From Thecaphora thlaspeos (lineage: Eukaryota; Basidiomycota; Ustilaginomycetes; Urocystidales; Glomosporiaceae), in contig UWYS01000001.1 of assembly GCA_900291925.1 (NCBI GenBank), positions 1,488,001 to 1,552,000 on the forward strand: a stretch of 64,000 bases of DNA. The letters are read 5' to 3'. Every line of letters begins with the position of its first letter. Positions within the stretch are counted from its first letter, which is position 1. Shown in pieces: positions 42,616-53,415 of this stretch. The notes below the pieces were generated by a model. That model was not told the DNA's origin. It worked only from the letters and a program-made list of their open reading frames with translations, and did no database searches. A program made the translations under genes and the position numbers.

Positions 42616-45513
42616 ATGGGCGTCAAGGGCCTCACATCCTACGTCCGCTCGGAGGCACGATCCATATCGGATCAAGTCACCCTCGCCGTCCCCGACACGT
42701 CGGGCGAGGCACACGGCCCCCTTGTCATCGACGGATGGGCCTGGATCTACACCATCTACCTCTCCCACTTTCCCGACGGCGTCCGCGGCGGCGACTACGT
42801 CGGGTTTTCCGAATGCCTCTCGTCGACCCTCGCCGCACTGCGCGCCGCCGACCTGGACCCCATCTTTGTCTTTGATGGGCCCTACCTCCCGCTCAAGCTC
42901 CCCACTGTGCTCGAGAGGGGGAACTCCACCGCATCGCTCAACTCGGCCTTCATGAGGTCCTTCTCGAGGACCAACGCACGCTTTCAGACCCAGATGAGCG
43001 TCGTACCCCCGTTGCTGTATGACTGCACCATCGAAACGCTCCGCAAGGAAGGCGTAGAGACGGTCATCGCAGAGAGCGAGGCAGACTCGGCCGTTGCAGA
43101 GACCGCAGAGCGGATGCAAGGATGGGCTGTCAGCAACGACAGCGACTTTTTCATCCTCTGCTCGCGCGGGATAGGATGTAAAGGATATGTCCCGATCGAT
43201 ACGCTCGAATATCTCGTCAAGCTGCCGCAGGAGGAGGCACCGGCAGAGGCCGCCGTGCCAAAACAAGCCGCCGCGCCAGAAGAGGACGACGGGTTCGCAC
43301 AGGTCGGAAAGAAGGTTAAGAAGGGCAAGGCCGGGAGGGGTGCGACGCCCATAGCAGCGGCAGCGGCCGCTCAGGAGACGGTCGCCATCCGACTGCCGCA
43401 GAGCGAGGCTGAGGGTCAGCTAGTAGCGGTGCGCTTCACCGCCTACTCATCAATCAAGCTTGCGGCGCGGCTCGAGATCGCCCCTGGCATGCTTCCCCTC
43501 TTTGCCGCCATCGTCGGCAACGACTACTCGTCCAGCGTCCAGACAAAGATCCTCGGACAGGCGCTGCCCAACGGTGCCGACCGAATCGCACGCGTCGCCG
43601 CCGTCCTCAAGGAAGAGCGACAGAGGGTCGCATCCGGTCGATCCACACCCGCGACATCGGGCGCGCGGTCCGGTACCTCGACGCCTCTTCCTCGCGGAAG
43701 CGGCGCCGGCGGCAAGGGCCTCTTATCGCTCAGCTCACGCCCTGGCGGCATGACGTCGAGCTTCTCGTCCGCCGCGTCGGACGTTGCGACGCCCACCCGC
43801 GGCGGCCCGCACCCTCCGCCTGCCCTCGCCTCTCCCCCGGACCCGGTCCGCGACATGGTCCAGGGCGTCGTCGAGCGCATCCTCTCGCGGCCGGAAAACA
43901 CCGCTTTGGCGCGCTACGTCTCGAACGGCGAAAAGGCCGAGGTGGTCGACGGCATCATCGAGTCGGTCTGTACCTACTCGCTCCTGACGCTCTCGACCGT
44001 GCCGCACCTCTCGAGCCCCAGCGCCAAGTTCTTCAACTTCTCCGACCGCTCATCGTCGTCGTCGTCGTCGTCGTCGGTGTCCGCGGAGAGGGCATCGCTG
44101 ATCCGAGAGTACCAGCGGCTGTACGCGGCGGGCCGCTTCGACAAGACGCTGGTCGAGACGCTGACGCAGCGACTGTATTTCTGCAAGTTCTTCTGCGAGG
44201 ATCCGGACGTCCGCAGCGTTCAGGTCACTCACGCCAGGGCGCTGCGGAGGTGGCTGTGGACGGTGCTGTTCGAGGTATGGGGGATGGACTGGGCGAGACA
44301 GACGATGGCAGAGCCCGAGCCGGAGGACGATTCCGAGGACGGCCACGCACGCGAGGGAGAGGCGCAGCCAATCAAGCTGTACGGCAAGGGCAAGAGCTGG
44401 GTCGACGAGGGAGGTGACGACGACGAGCTGGTCGAGGTCAACACGCCGCCGTCGAGCGCATACGAATCTTCGATCGCCGAGTCGGAGTCTTCGGATGCGT
44501 CGGAGGAGGAGGCGTCAGAGAAGGAGGCGCCGGAGAAGGAGGAGGACGATGCCAGCGTCGATCTGGACGATCTGCCGTCGCGTCCTGGCTCGGCCAACGA
44601 CGATGACGAGGAAGACGAGCAAAGGGGGCCCAAGCCTCCGCCCGCCGTTGTCGAGCATGCGCGCAAGGGCGATCGACTGGTCGGCGATCTGCGCGAGATC
44701 CTGCCGCTCAAGACGTTGCTCTCCGAGTCGAAACAGCCCCTCCCCTCCGAACTGGTCGAGCTCCTCTCGGACGACGACACCGGCCCGGTCGCGGGAAAGA
44801 GCGAAACGACGAGACTTGCGCTCTACCATCACGCCCACTCCGCCCCACTGCCATCGACGCCGAGCGGCACACCGTCGTGGGACCGGTACTACACGCCTCT
44901 CCTCGTGACCCTGCGCTACCTGATCATCTCGGAACGCGAACGTCTCGGCGAATCGTACCCAAGGTCAAATTGGACCAAGCTAGAAGTGATCGCCGTCATT
45001 CTGAGCGCGACACGACCTTCCTTTGTCCTCTCTTGCGAGTCGACCACGCCCGCATCGCCACCGACAACACGCAGCATCCACCTCCACACGAGCCTGCAAC
45101 TGACGCTGCTATCTTCGTGGCAACTCGCCCAGTCTCTCCGCCTTGTCCCCGCGCCCTTGTCGCATTCGCCGAGTCAGCTGGTCAATGGCGACGCCTTCCA
45201 CCGCGTCGTGCTGAGCATACCGCAGTTGAGCGCACAGGAAAGGTACGAGGCCACGCTGTCAAAGGTCGAGAGGCAGATGGTCGATTACGTACTGCAGGAT
45301 GGCGTAGAGCGGATGCTGAGCATCAATGTAGAGGCGATTAGAAGGGAGAAGAGGGAGGCAAAGAGGAAGGAAAAGAGACAGGATAGGGTCAAGAGGGAGC
45401 AAGGCTGGAGGAGCCAGAAGGATAAGGTCGAACAGACGAAGAAGACGAATGCGTTCGCGTTCCTCGGAGGTGACGAGGAAAAGGAGGATGGGAGCGAGGA
45501 GGAAGCGGAATAG
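42616..45513 (+). CDS. Asteroid/XPG-type nuclease domain protein
   Basis: Intronless, 965 residues from MGVKGLTSYV; the ORF is open further upstream, but this ATG gives the family's exact N terminus. The N-terminal XPG/FEN1-like nuclease fold shows VIDGWAWIY (Asp39), DPIFVFDGPY (Asp87), VIAESEADSAVAE (acidic pair 155-157) and VSNDSDFFIL (Asp175/177). The metal-binding acidic residues are therefore present. A Ser/Thr insertion, a Ser run (about 480) and an acidic Glu/Ser segment (about 620-670) follow. A Lys/Arg-rich coiled tail (REKREAKRKEKRQDR) ends the protein. It resembles the Asteroid group of XPG-like proteins, whose biochemical role is poorly defined. Probably nuclear. Confidence 0.85.
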   Translation: MGVKGLTSYVRSEARSISDQVTLAVPDTSGEAHGPLVIDGWAWIYTIYLSHFPDGVRGGDYVGFSECLSSTLAALRAADLDPIFVFDGPYLPLKLPTVLERGNSTASLNSAFMRSFSRTNARFQTQMSVVPPLLYDCTIETLRKEGVETVIAESEADSAVAETAERMQGWAVSNDSDFFILCSRGIGCKGYVPIDTLEYLVKLPQEEAPAEAAVPKQAAAPEEDDGFAQVGKKVKKGKAGRGATPIAAAAAAQETVAIRLPQSEAEGQLVAVRFTAYSSIKLAARLEIAPGMLPLFAAIVGNDYSSSVQTKILGQALPNGADRIARVAAVLKEERQRVASGRSTPATSGARSGTSTPLPRGSGAGGKGLLSLSSRPGGMTSSFSSAASDVATPTRGGPHPPPALASPPDPVRDMVQGVVERILSRPENTALARYVSNGEKAEVVDGIIESVCTYSLLTLSTVPHLSSPSAKFFNFSDRSSSSSSSSSVSAERASLIREYQRLYAAGRFDKTLVETLTQRLYFCKFFCEDPDVRSVQVTHARALRRWLWTVLFEVWGMDWARQTMAEPEPEDDSEDGHAREGEAQPIKLYGKGKSWVDEGGDDDELVEVNTPPSSAYESSIAESESSDASEEEASEKEAPEKEEDDASVDLDDLPSRPGSANDDDEEDEQRGPKPPPAVVEHARKGDRLVGDLREILPLKTLLSESKQPLPSELVELLSDDDTGPVAGKSETTRLALYHHAHSAPLPSTPSGTPSWDRYYTPLLVTLRYLIISERERLGESYPRSNWTKLEVIAVILSATRPSFVLSCESTTPASPPTTRSIHLHTSLQLTLLSSWQLAQSLRLVPAPLSHSPSQLVNGDAFHRVVLSIPQLSAQERYEATLSKVERQMVDYVLQDGVERMLSINVEAIRREKREAKRKEKRQDRVKREQGWRSQKDKVEQTKKTNAFAFLGGDEEKEDGSEEEAE

Positions 45514-45633
45514 GACGATGATTAGACGGAGCAGGGATGATGGAGCGATGTACCGTTGTATCTGACTGCAATGCGGGACGGAGGGGAAAAGGGACGAGAC
45601 CCTGTGTGCCTCTGTGCCCGCTGGCCGTCGGGG

Positions 45634-48600
45634 CTAAAAGAAGCCGCCCTTGCTGAGCGACATGGGCATGACCTTGTCGCCGTCGCCGCACCCGTCGATC
45701 TCACGATCGGTCATTTCGATCTCTACGATTCTCGCCTTGTCGCTCGCTCCAGCACCGGTGGCGGCGGCGGGGAAGAGATCGTCAAACGAGATCCTACAGA
45801 CAGACGGGTGAACGATGCCGTCTAGCTTGATGGATTTGACAAAAGCGCGCGTTCCCTCTGGCATCTCGCCCTTTTTGATGCTGTTCGGATCGAAGTTGAT
45901 CACCTTGATCGTGACGTCGCCCAGGAGGGCGTTGTGGATGGTGTGTGAGGGCATCCAGGGTGAGAGGATGAGCATCTCGGTCGTTCCTGGAACGGGGTAG
46001 AAGCCGAGGAGCATCCAAGCTAGCAGACTGGCCATGGCGGCGTTGTCGTCGTTGCCCGGTACGCCGGCGGGGGAGAGGTCGAAGTAGTCGTGTACCACGC
46101 TCCTCACCCTCCTGACGGACTTGTACGGCTTGCCGATGTGGTGGTACTGCGAAGGCGTGTCGAAGCTCGGCTCGTTGCCGGCTTGATAGAGGCCTTTGGC
46201 GAAGAAATGGTCGAGTCGCTTCTCGAACGTCTCTTTGCCGCCCAGCAGCTCCACCAGTCCGGCACCGTCGTGCGGAGCGTAGAAGCTGTACTCCCACGAC
46301 GAGGATTCGTACGTCCCCCATGTGTTCTGCTGCTGGAGAGAACAGGATCGACCCTCGGCATGATCGATGGGAGAACAGACGGTCGGGTCGACCGCGCGGA
46401 AGGATCCGTTCATGTATCGTTGCTGTACGAAGCCTCTGAATCCATCCGACTGAACGGACTTGTCGTAGTTGAGTTGGTACTTGAGCGCCGACGCAACGAA
46501 TCGATCGATATCGGTGCGTGACTTGTTGAGCGTCGCGGCGGTGAGAGCGGCGGTGAAGTCGCCGTAGCTGTACTCGAGCGAGCGCGAGACGGAGCGGGTC
46601 GTGAGTCCCGCAGAGACGACGTCGAGGTAGTCGAAGGGCAAGAAACCATACTGCTGGAAGGGCAGAGACTGTCGGCCTTCGTATTCAAAGTTTGGCGAGG
46701 GGACGTCGATGTCGTGTACCATCGCCTCGTAGAGCTCGTCGAACGAGACACCCAGCGTGCTGTAGCGACGGTAAGCGGCGGCAAAGTGGGCGAGCACCTC
46801 GACGCCGTGATTGGCACCCTGCACGTAACTGTTTATAAACAGATGGGGAGGGAGGTGAAAGGCGAGCGTGCTCAATATGTCAGTGCCAAGGACGCAAAGG
46901 CGCAGCGTGCGCAACGGGAAAAAAAAAAAACAGGACCAAGTCGCCACGAGACGACTCACCCCGGCACTACGTTGGCCCGGCACTCTGGGAGGTATCCTTT
47001 CTTCTTGTACCCGTCGACGAAGGTGTCGACGATGTCGGCATAATCCTGCGGGCTGGTGAGCGCTATGAACGGGAAGAGGGTTCGGTATGTGTCCCATACA
47101 CCTTTACATCCAAGAAAGACAGATGCTTGGTTCAGTCGACCAGATGCACTTCGATGAGAGCCTTTGGGACACAATGACACTCACAGTACAAGCCGTCAAA
47201 GAACTTAGCCTCCGTCTCGAAAGGTCCGTCGCCGGTGGCGTTGTTCTGCAAAAGATGCGTAGAGCGCGGGATCAGCATGCGTCGTCGAGCGGCAAGGAGG
47301 ACTGACAGTCGGTCCGTTTCGCGGAGGGCGCACTCACGGGGCTAAGGAAGGTACGGTAGAACGAAGTGTAAAAGAGCTTGCGGATGTACGGGTCGGTAGC
47401 AGGGTCGAGCTCGATACGTTTGAGCTTCTCCTCCCACAGGCCGTTGCTACCCTTGCTGACACGTTCGAAGTCCCAGTCCGAGATCTCCTCTTCCATATTC
47501 TGACACGCCCTCTCGACCGACTTAAACGAGACGCCCCTTCGGACCGTGACGATGCGCTCGCCCTTGGCACCGCTCGGGGCGTCCTTGAAGCCGACGACGA
47601 CGCCAGCCTGGATGGGCTGACCGTTGGTAGGTCCGCGGCTCCTGTCCCAGTGCGTGACGTCGGTCCTTTTCGTGTCCAGTCCGAACCGATCGCCGCCGAA
47701 TACGGCCTTGTTGCCGAGCGTTTGCTTGCCGTTGTTGAGCAGGTCGACACACTGGTAGGCATTGTAGGTGAACTGGTCCGGCGCGAAGCTGCTGCGCCAA
47801 GTTCCGCTCATCTCTACCCGTCCCTTTTCCCAATCGACATCCATCACGCCCGTCCTAAAGGTGCCGGGACTGTCGTTCGTCCAGTCCAAGACTAGATGGG
47901 CCGTAGAACCTTCCTTGTTCAACAACGAGGCGGGGAAAGTGTATCGTTCCAGCGTGGCGCGACGGGTCGAGGTGGCCTCGATGCCGATCGAGTTGTTGAG
48001 GACGGTGGCAAAGTAGCCGGGTCGACCGACGTCACTTCCGTTCTCGCGATGACGGTAGCGCGAGTCGAGAAGAGTGGGGCAGACGTTGACGTCGTCGCCG
48101 CGGCAAGTCACGGGCATGATGCAGAAATTGCCAAAGGAGCCAGCAGAAGAGCCGGTGCCCGAATCGTGCAGGGGCGAGAGGCCGCGGGTGGGCTCGACGT
48201 TGTCGCTCACGTAGCCTGCCGGCGCGTAGCCTTCTACGTTGAGTCCTACCTTGGCCATACCAAAGGGGATCGTGGCGCCAGCAAAGACGTTGCCTGCAGG
48301 TCGGCAAAGGCAGCATGACCGGCACGTTAGCATCTCGCTGGCATTTGGATGGCGAGAGCGGTCAGGCGGTCGTAGACTCACCAGGATTGCTGTTCTGCGC
48401 CGTCCCGACAAAGACGTTGACGTAACGCGTCAGGCCTTGGTCGCCTCCATCCCTTGAGTATGTCTCCTTGGCAACGCTGAGGGGCTCTCCGGCGGCGTTG
48501 TCTAGGGAACTACCTGCGGCATGCGCTCTGGCCTGGAGGTGTGGATGGTTGATATATTCCCCGCTCTGGTGGATGGGTGTCGCGAGGGAAAGGGCGGCAA

Positions 48601-48670
48601 AGCAGACGAAGACGAAGAACATCGACGCCCACAGCTTGCAGCCGGAGGAGTCCGGGCAAGTGTAATGCAT
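45634..48670 (-). CDS. GH92 alpha-1,2-mannosidase, secreted (5 exons)
   Basis: Exons 48670-48382, 48293-47338, 47245-47185, 47101-46960 and 46828-45634 give 880 residues. A signal peptide or anchor (FFVFVCFAALSLATP, about 16-31) precedes the two-domain GH92 fold: YVNVFVGT, GATIPFGMAKVGLN, SPLHDSGTG, LFYTSFYRTFLSP, CVWDTYRTLFPF and SSWEYSFYAPHD. The PGNDDNAAMAS motif holds the catalytic GNDD type. Family enzymes are calcium-dependent exo-mannosidases acting on alpha-linked mannose of N-glycans or mannans. Intron 4 contains an A11-12 run near 46920. The TGT codon at the exon 3/4 joint fits the family's GLYxxWDT. The extracellular location is inferred from the leader. Confidence 0.93.
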
Positions 48671-49283
48671 CGTTGGGTTGAAGCTCGACAGCCTTGGAAG
48701 CGGCGTGACGATGAGAGAGGGGGTTCTGGAAGGTGAATGTCCTTGACTCTTTATACCTTGCGAACTGGCAGAGGTCTTGGTGGGTCGGCGCTCGAGCCGT
48801 AGCCAAGTTCTGCGCCGAGGATGTAGCGCCTCATCCGGACAGACTCTAACCCAAATACGAAAAGGCCCCCACCTCCGTCGATTAAGCCTTCCGAAGATCC
48901 CGGCTGGCAGGGCGCAGTTAGGTGGGGTCACTATCAAGGCTCGAGCATAGAGGGGTCGGTTATGGACATCTTGACTAGACCTCGGAGACGTGCCACGCTA
49001 AAAGAAGGGGCAGACATGCGGGGGCCGAACCGCGGCCATTGGTATTGTTGCTTTAGTCGCCGCGGCAAGCGTTCCGTCCGAGCCTAGGCACTTCGGACAG
49101 CAGTAGTTGAGGCAGATGAGCTGTGCTGGCATGTGTTCCAGAAGCGGGCGTGCTAACAATCCCAAGACCCAAGAAAGGTGTGTCAGGGTATCGCAGATCG
49201 TTACATGGCGTTCGTTGGGATCGAGGAGAAGGTCATAGCGGATCGGGAAGGGGGAGAGACGGAGCCGGCGCGGCCACTTGCCC
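48671..49283. other. Intergenic, GH92 promoter
   Basis: Region upstream of the GH92 start and downstream of the orphan exon. No gene recognised. Confidence 0.6.
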
Positions 49284-49387
49284 TCATTTCTCATCGTTGG
49301 CCTTCTCGTCGAGGCAGATACAGATGGCCATGAGCAGGGCGGCGTCGACACCCGGGGCGACGGTCAGGACGTAAGTCTGCTTGTCGA
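49284..49387 (-). pseudogene. Orphan terminal exon of a LURP-one-related (tubby-like) protein
   Basis: A clean 3' splice acceptor (CTCTTACAG) leads into a 104-base open segment reading DKQTYVLTVAPGVDAALLMA, then ICICLDEKANDEK and a stop. This is the typical C-terminal strand and hydrophobic helix of LURP-one-related/tubby-C-terminal-like proteins (VAPGVD-x-A-x-x-x-A). The 260 bases upstream, before the RING gene ends, show no matching exon. It therefore looks like a remnant, unless earlier exons lie beyond the RING gene. Family members are membrane-associated beta-barrel proteins of unclear function. Confidence 0.6.
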
Positions 49388-49645
49388 CTGTAAGAGTTGC
49401 GGGTGGGAGGGAAGGGCAAAAGCAAGGTCAAACTCGGGTCAGTACTGCGTCGCGACGGAGGAAAGGCCGGTTCCCGAACAGCCCGCCCGCCACTCGGTGC
49501 CCCCGTTCACATGAGAGTCTAGCAATCTTCAGTACATAGTGCAACGTCAAGTCAAGCCTTCTTCTGAGCAATCTAACGTCAAGCCGCATCTACTGTACAG
49601 GAAGGTGGTGGTGTAGCATCGCTCGCTCTGAGTTACGTAGTTACT

Positions 49646-51463
49646 CTACGAATGCGCCGCCTGCTCTGCCTCCTCAGAGACCGCCGGCGGCGGGCTAAAC
49701 GACAGCACCTCGTGGCACGTCGGGCAGAAGGCCTGGTTCGTCAACCACGCCACCAGGCAGGTATCGTGCATCTCGTGGCCGCAGTCCAGTCGGCAGAAAC
49801 GCCACCGCCTCCTCGCCTTCTTCGCCACCTCGTCCCCCTCCACAGCATTGCATTTGGCAAAGTCCGGCCTCGTCACCTCAAAGCAGATGCTGCACGTCAC
49901 TTCCTCGCTCGACATCCACTTGTAGCCCCTCTCCTTGCCCTTGCCCGTACCCGCATCCGCGCTGTACGCGTCCGTCTCGCGCGACTCTACCAGCTCCACG
50001 CCCCACCTCCGTCGCACAAACTCCAAACACTCCACGCTCGCCCTCGCCTTGGTCCACAGGCTGGTCAGCGACGAAAGCTCCGACCGCAGGCTCAGCAGCG
50101 ACAGCACCGGCGGCAGGCTCGTCGGCGACAGCGTGGGCAGGAGCAGCGTCACCAGCGCGTACAGCACCGAGCCCACCAGCTTGTCAAACAGCGAGACCAG
50201 CGTGTCCGACAGCCAGCGAGACGTTACCACCACGCGCTGCCGGTGCAGGCGCGGTGCCTTGACACGGCGGCGCGGCGCGCGTTCGTCTGCCTCGCCGAGC
50301 GTCGGTGCTGCGGCTGCGCTCGACTCGGTCGTCACCGCACCAGCCGTATTCCGCCTCCCAAGCGTCGCATCCCCACCATCGTCCGAAGTTGCTACCGGCG
50401 GCGCGACTTGTCGGCCCGCGTCCACGGCCCTGGCGATGAGCGGCCTCCTCCCCCTACGACCAATGCCGGCCGAGGGGCTCACAGAGGCGGGGGTCCCCCT
50501 CAGCACCACAGCGAGACGCGGCGGAAGCGGGAGGAGCTCGACGATTCTGGGTGAGTGCGAGGGAGAGGGGAGCCGGACCGCCTTTGGCAGGAATCCAAGC
50601 GCCGGATCATCGATCTTGAGCAGCGACGACAAGAGCGAGAGCAGGACGGTCGAGAGTTCGAGCGCGACCAGCAACTTGAGCGGCAGCAGGGTCGTCTCGG
50701 TCCTCGCCCCGCCTGCCGCGGCGTCGCCTTCGAGGCCGAGAGAGAGGCGCTTCGAGGTGCACCAGCGTAAGACGGCGTCGATGAACGGGGGTGTGCCGAT
50801 CGAAAGCGCCAAGAGGGCGAGGGCGGCGAGCTGGAGGAGGGGGAGGGTGAAGGCGTAGAACCTCGACTTTGAGCCGATGAGGGAGCTGGTGACGATGCCG
50901 TCCTCGACTGCCATGCCAATGAAGCGTATTCCCCACAGAGCGTGGAGCGGGAAGACGGCGGGGAGGACGTGGCGGTCGAAGAGAAGTCCCCAGCTGAGCT
51001 TGGGCAGCTTGAAGAGCGAGCCGGGCGTCGGCTGCGAATCGTGGAATGTGGCGGGGCGGTGTTTGGCGGTGGATGCGCTGACGGGTGTTGGGTGCGAAGG
51101 GGCGGCCGATGCGCTGCCTGAAGCTTCTACGAGGGGAGCAGAGGAGGCGGCGGCGGAGCCCGACTGGGGAGGGGTGGAGGATGGTGCGTGGAGGGAGAGG
51201 CTGCTGCTAGCGGGCAGTACGGGAGCGGCGACGACAAGGCCGTCTATGACGGAGACGGACCAGTCGGTGGAGCAGGACGGGCTGCCGGGCTGGAGAGCAG
51301 CATCGGTGGCGTCGGAGGTAGTTACAGGGGAAGGCCGGGGAGCATGGTAGGGGCTGAGAAGGAGGATAAGCAAGAGGAGGCAGAGTCTGGGGCGGTAGAT
51401 GTTCTGGCGGAAGTGGTCTACGGTGGATGAACTGGGCGAGAGGCCTGGCATTGTCAAAGGCAT
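49646..51463 (-). CDS. Multipass membrane RING-H2 E3 ubiquitin ligase
   Basis: Single exon, 605 residues. A hydrophobic N terminus (LCLLLLILLLSP, about 27-38) is followed by a Ser/Ala-rich stretch. Likely membrane segments lie at about 165-190, 202-223, 258-283 and 430-458. The C-terminal RING-H2 finger has ligands C524, C527, C561, H563, H566, C569, C580 and C583 (CSICFE ... CGHEMHDTC ... CPTC), with about 30 residues inserted between the first and second pairs. RING-H2 domains recruit E2 enzymes, so this should be a membrane-bound ubiquitin ligase, perhaps in ER or endomembrane quality control. The alternative start MPGLSP at residue 5 is equally good. No specific orthologue was recognised. 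Confidence 0.85.
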   Translation of the reverse strand: MPLTMPGLSPSSSTVDHFRQNIYRPRLCLLLLILLLSPYHAPRPSPVTTSDATDAALQPGSPSCSTDWSVSVIDGLVVAAPVLPASSSLSLHAPSSTPPQSGSAAASSAPLVEASGSASAAPSHPTPVSASTAKHRPATFHDSQPTPGSLFKLPKLSWGLLFDRHVLPAVFPLHALWGIRFIGMAVEDGIVTSSLIGSKSRFYAFTLPLLQLAALALLALSIGTPPFIDAVLRWCTSKRLSLGLEGDAAAGGARTETTLLPLKLLVALELSTVLLSLLSSLLKIDDPALGFLPKAVRLPSPSHSPRIVELLPLPPRLAVVLRGTPASVSPSAGIGRRGRRPLIARAVDAGRQVAPPVATSDDGGDATLGRRNTAGAVTTESSAAAAPTLGEADERAPRRRVKAPRLHRQRVVVTSRWLSDTLVSLFDKLVGSVLYALVTLLLPTLSPTSLPPVLSLLSLRSELSSLTSLWTKARASVECLEFVRRRWGVELVESRETDAYSADAGTGKGKERGYKWMSSEEVTCSICFEVTRPDFAKCNAVEGDEVAKKARRRWRFCRLDCGHEMHDTCLVAWLTNQAFCPTCHEVLSFSPPPAVSEEAEQAAHS

Positions 51464-51942
51464 GTTGGCATGGTGTCGCGCTCGTGGATGTCGCTGCGGT
51501 GCGGCGGGTCGAGATGGTGGTGGTGGAGGTGGGAGCGGTCAGGTTTCGATATCTTGAATGCTGGCTTGTGGAGGTGAAGCGCAGGGCGTAAAAGCGAGCG
51601 GGCGCCGCCTCGAGGCTAGGCGACGCCGTCGGTTCCGCTGGCAGGTGTGGCCGGGTGGCTGTGGCCTGCTCGTGTAGTTACCTCGCATTGGCTGCAGATC
51701 CGTATAGCCTTTGCAGTGGCAGGCCGAGGGAATAATTATTAATTAAAGCTGGGCTGGTTCTAATCAGGAGTGCTTTTGGTTTGGATTCGAGTGGCTAATC
51801 TGTAGTTGTGTAAGTTAGTTACTTCTCTCTCTTTACCCGGTCGAGCTGGGCGCTGGTTTCGATGAAAGAACCTCGATCTCAGCCTCGCAAATGAGGCGGA
51901 CTCTACTCGCGGCGTGCCTTAGTAACTTAGCCTGCTCTCCCG

Positions 51943-51980
<38 letters not shown>

Positions 51981-52305
51981 CTCTCTCACTTGGCGGTCAT
52001 CCAACGCCAGCCTGGCTGGCCTCGAGCTACCTCCTCTTCCTTGACCGCCGCCACCACCACCGCCATTTCCCCTCCCTCTCCGTCCCTCTCAAGCTCGCTA
52101 CTTCTCTCCCCTTCTCCGTCTCCTGGTCTGTATCCTTTCGCTCGCCCCGACCCCGACCCGACAGCCGCAGCGACTCAGCGTACATCTTTACCGCCATCTG
52201 GACCTGCCCGCCTGCCTGGATCCCAGCCCTTCGCGCTCCTCTCTTTCCTTCCTGGCTCCCGACACGTCCTGCCGCTGAACTACGCCCCTCATACACCACG
52301 CCAAC
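51464..52305. promoter_or_regulatory. Divergent promoter region with CT microsatellite
   Basis: Region between the RING E3 (minus) and the small GPI-type protein (plus). Contains a CT repeat at about 51944-51977, an AT-rich patch (AATAATTATTAATTAA, about 51731-51746) unusual for this genome, and a pyrimidine-rich leader up to the ATG. Confidence 0.6.
51944..51977. repeat. CT dinucleotide microsatellite
   Basis: About 17 CT units in the leader/promoter upstream of the small GPI-type surface protein. Confidence 0.95.
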
Positions 52306-52880
52306 ATGCCGCTTCTCCCTTCGTTCACCGCCCAAACGGCGCTCCTCTTCCTCTCCCTCGCCGTTGCCCTCGGTCCTTGCTCCGTCTCTGCCCAGTCATC
52401 CCGATCCATCGATCCGCTCAACGGCACCACCTTCTCGTCGGCCTTCTTCACCCCAGCAATGACCTACACCCCCGTCACCACCTTCGCCCAGGCGACCGGA
52501 GGCGTACAGACCGTACTCTCAGGCGTAGGGCCCTCCATTGCACCCAGCGCCGCCCTCTTCACCTACACCATACCCACCGCCTCCGTATCGCCCACCGACA
52601 ATGCTGGCGTCATCGCAGCCCTCGCCTCCTCTGCCAATTACGCGACCGCGACGGATGCTCGGAACCTTGCACCTAACCCGGACAACCTCCAGGTGAGTAT
52701 GCGGCCGGCGCATTCGAGGTACGCAGCTCCGCCTGGACGAATCGCTGACCGACCGTCGCCCCTTTTTTCTGCCACCCATGCATCCACCAGATCGCCGACG
52801 ACGCCGCACGCCTCGGCACCTCGGTCTTTGCGCTCTGCGCGAGCGCACTGGTTGGCGCACTCGTCGTCCTTGCCCTCTGA
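52306..52880 (+). CDS. Small secreted GPI-anchor-type protein (2 exons)
   Basis: Exons 52306-52692 and 52791-52880 give 158 residues. A signal peptide (LLFLSLAVALGPCSVSAQ, to about residue 30) is followed by a short Ser/Thr/Ala-rich mature part. The hydrophobic C terminus (SVFALCASALVGALVVLAL) lacks a charged tail, the pattern of a GPI-attachment signal. The intron is GT-AG with phase 0. No family recognised; probably a cell-wall or plasma-membrane surface protein. Confidence 0.8.
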
Positions 52881-53415
52881 GAAGCCGTCACACGCCGTGT
52901 CCCTCACGTTCTTTCTATACACTCTTTTCTCTCCTCTCTTTCTGGCGTACACATCGCCCATGCCCACACTGTTTCTTCGGCCCTCGCAACACCTCTTATG
53001 TTGGTCACGATTCTTGCCCTTGCCCTTGCCCTTCTTGACGCTGCTTTTAAGGTCTGTCTCTATACCCGCCTTGTCATTTAGTTGCTGCTCTTTTCTGTGC
53101 TGGCCATGCCATCGTCCTGTTATGCGGTCCCTGCGCTTCCTGCTCGTTGCGAAGATGAGAGGGCACGGGGCATCTTGGCGGCATACGATGGTTGCTGTCC
53201 ACACGGGTGTTGGCGTTGCCGTACGCCCTGAGAAGGCCTGTTGCTCGCTGAGGTGGGACCAGACGTCGTAGCCGTCGATGGGCAACGAGGGATGGAGAAC
53301 ACTCCGACTGATGCCGGGAGTAGGACACGAGGGAAGTAGGAATGTTTTGAGATCGTCATACAAGTACGTGCAACGCAAGCTCGCCTGGGTAGTGCAGACG
53401 GTTGGCGGCGACCTC
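52881..53415. other. Convergent intergenic region
   Basis: 3' flanks of the GPI-type protein and Pet191. ORFs with odd Cys/Trp content are shadows. No supported gene. Confidence 0.7.
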
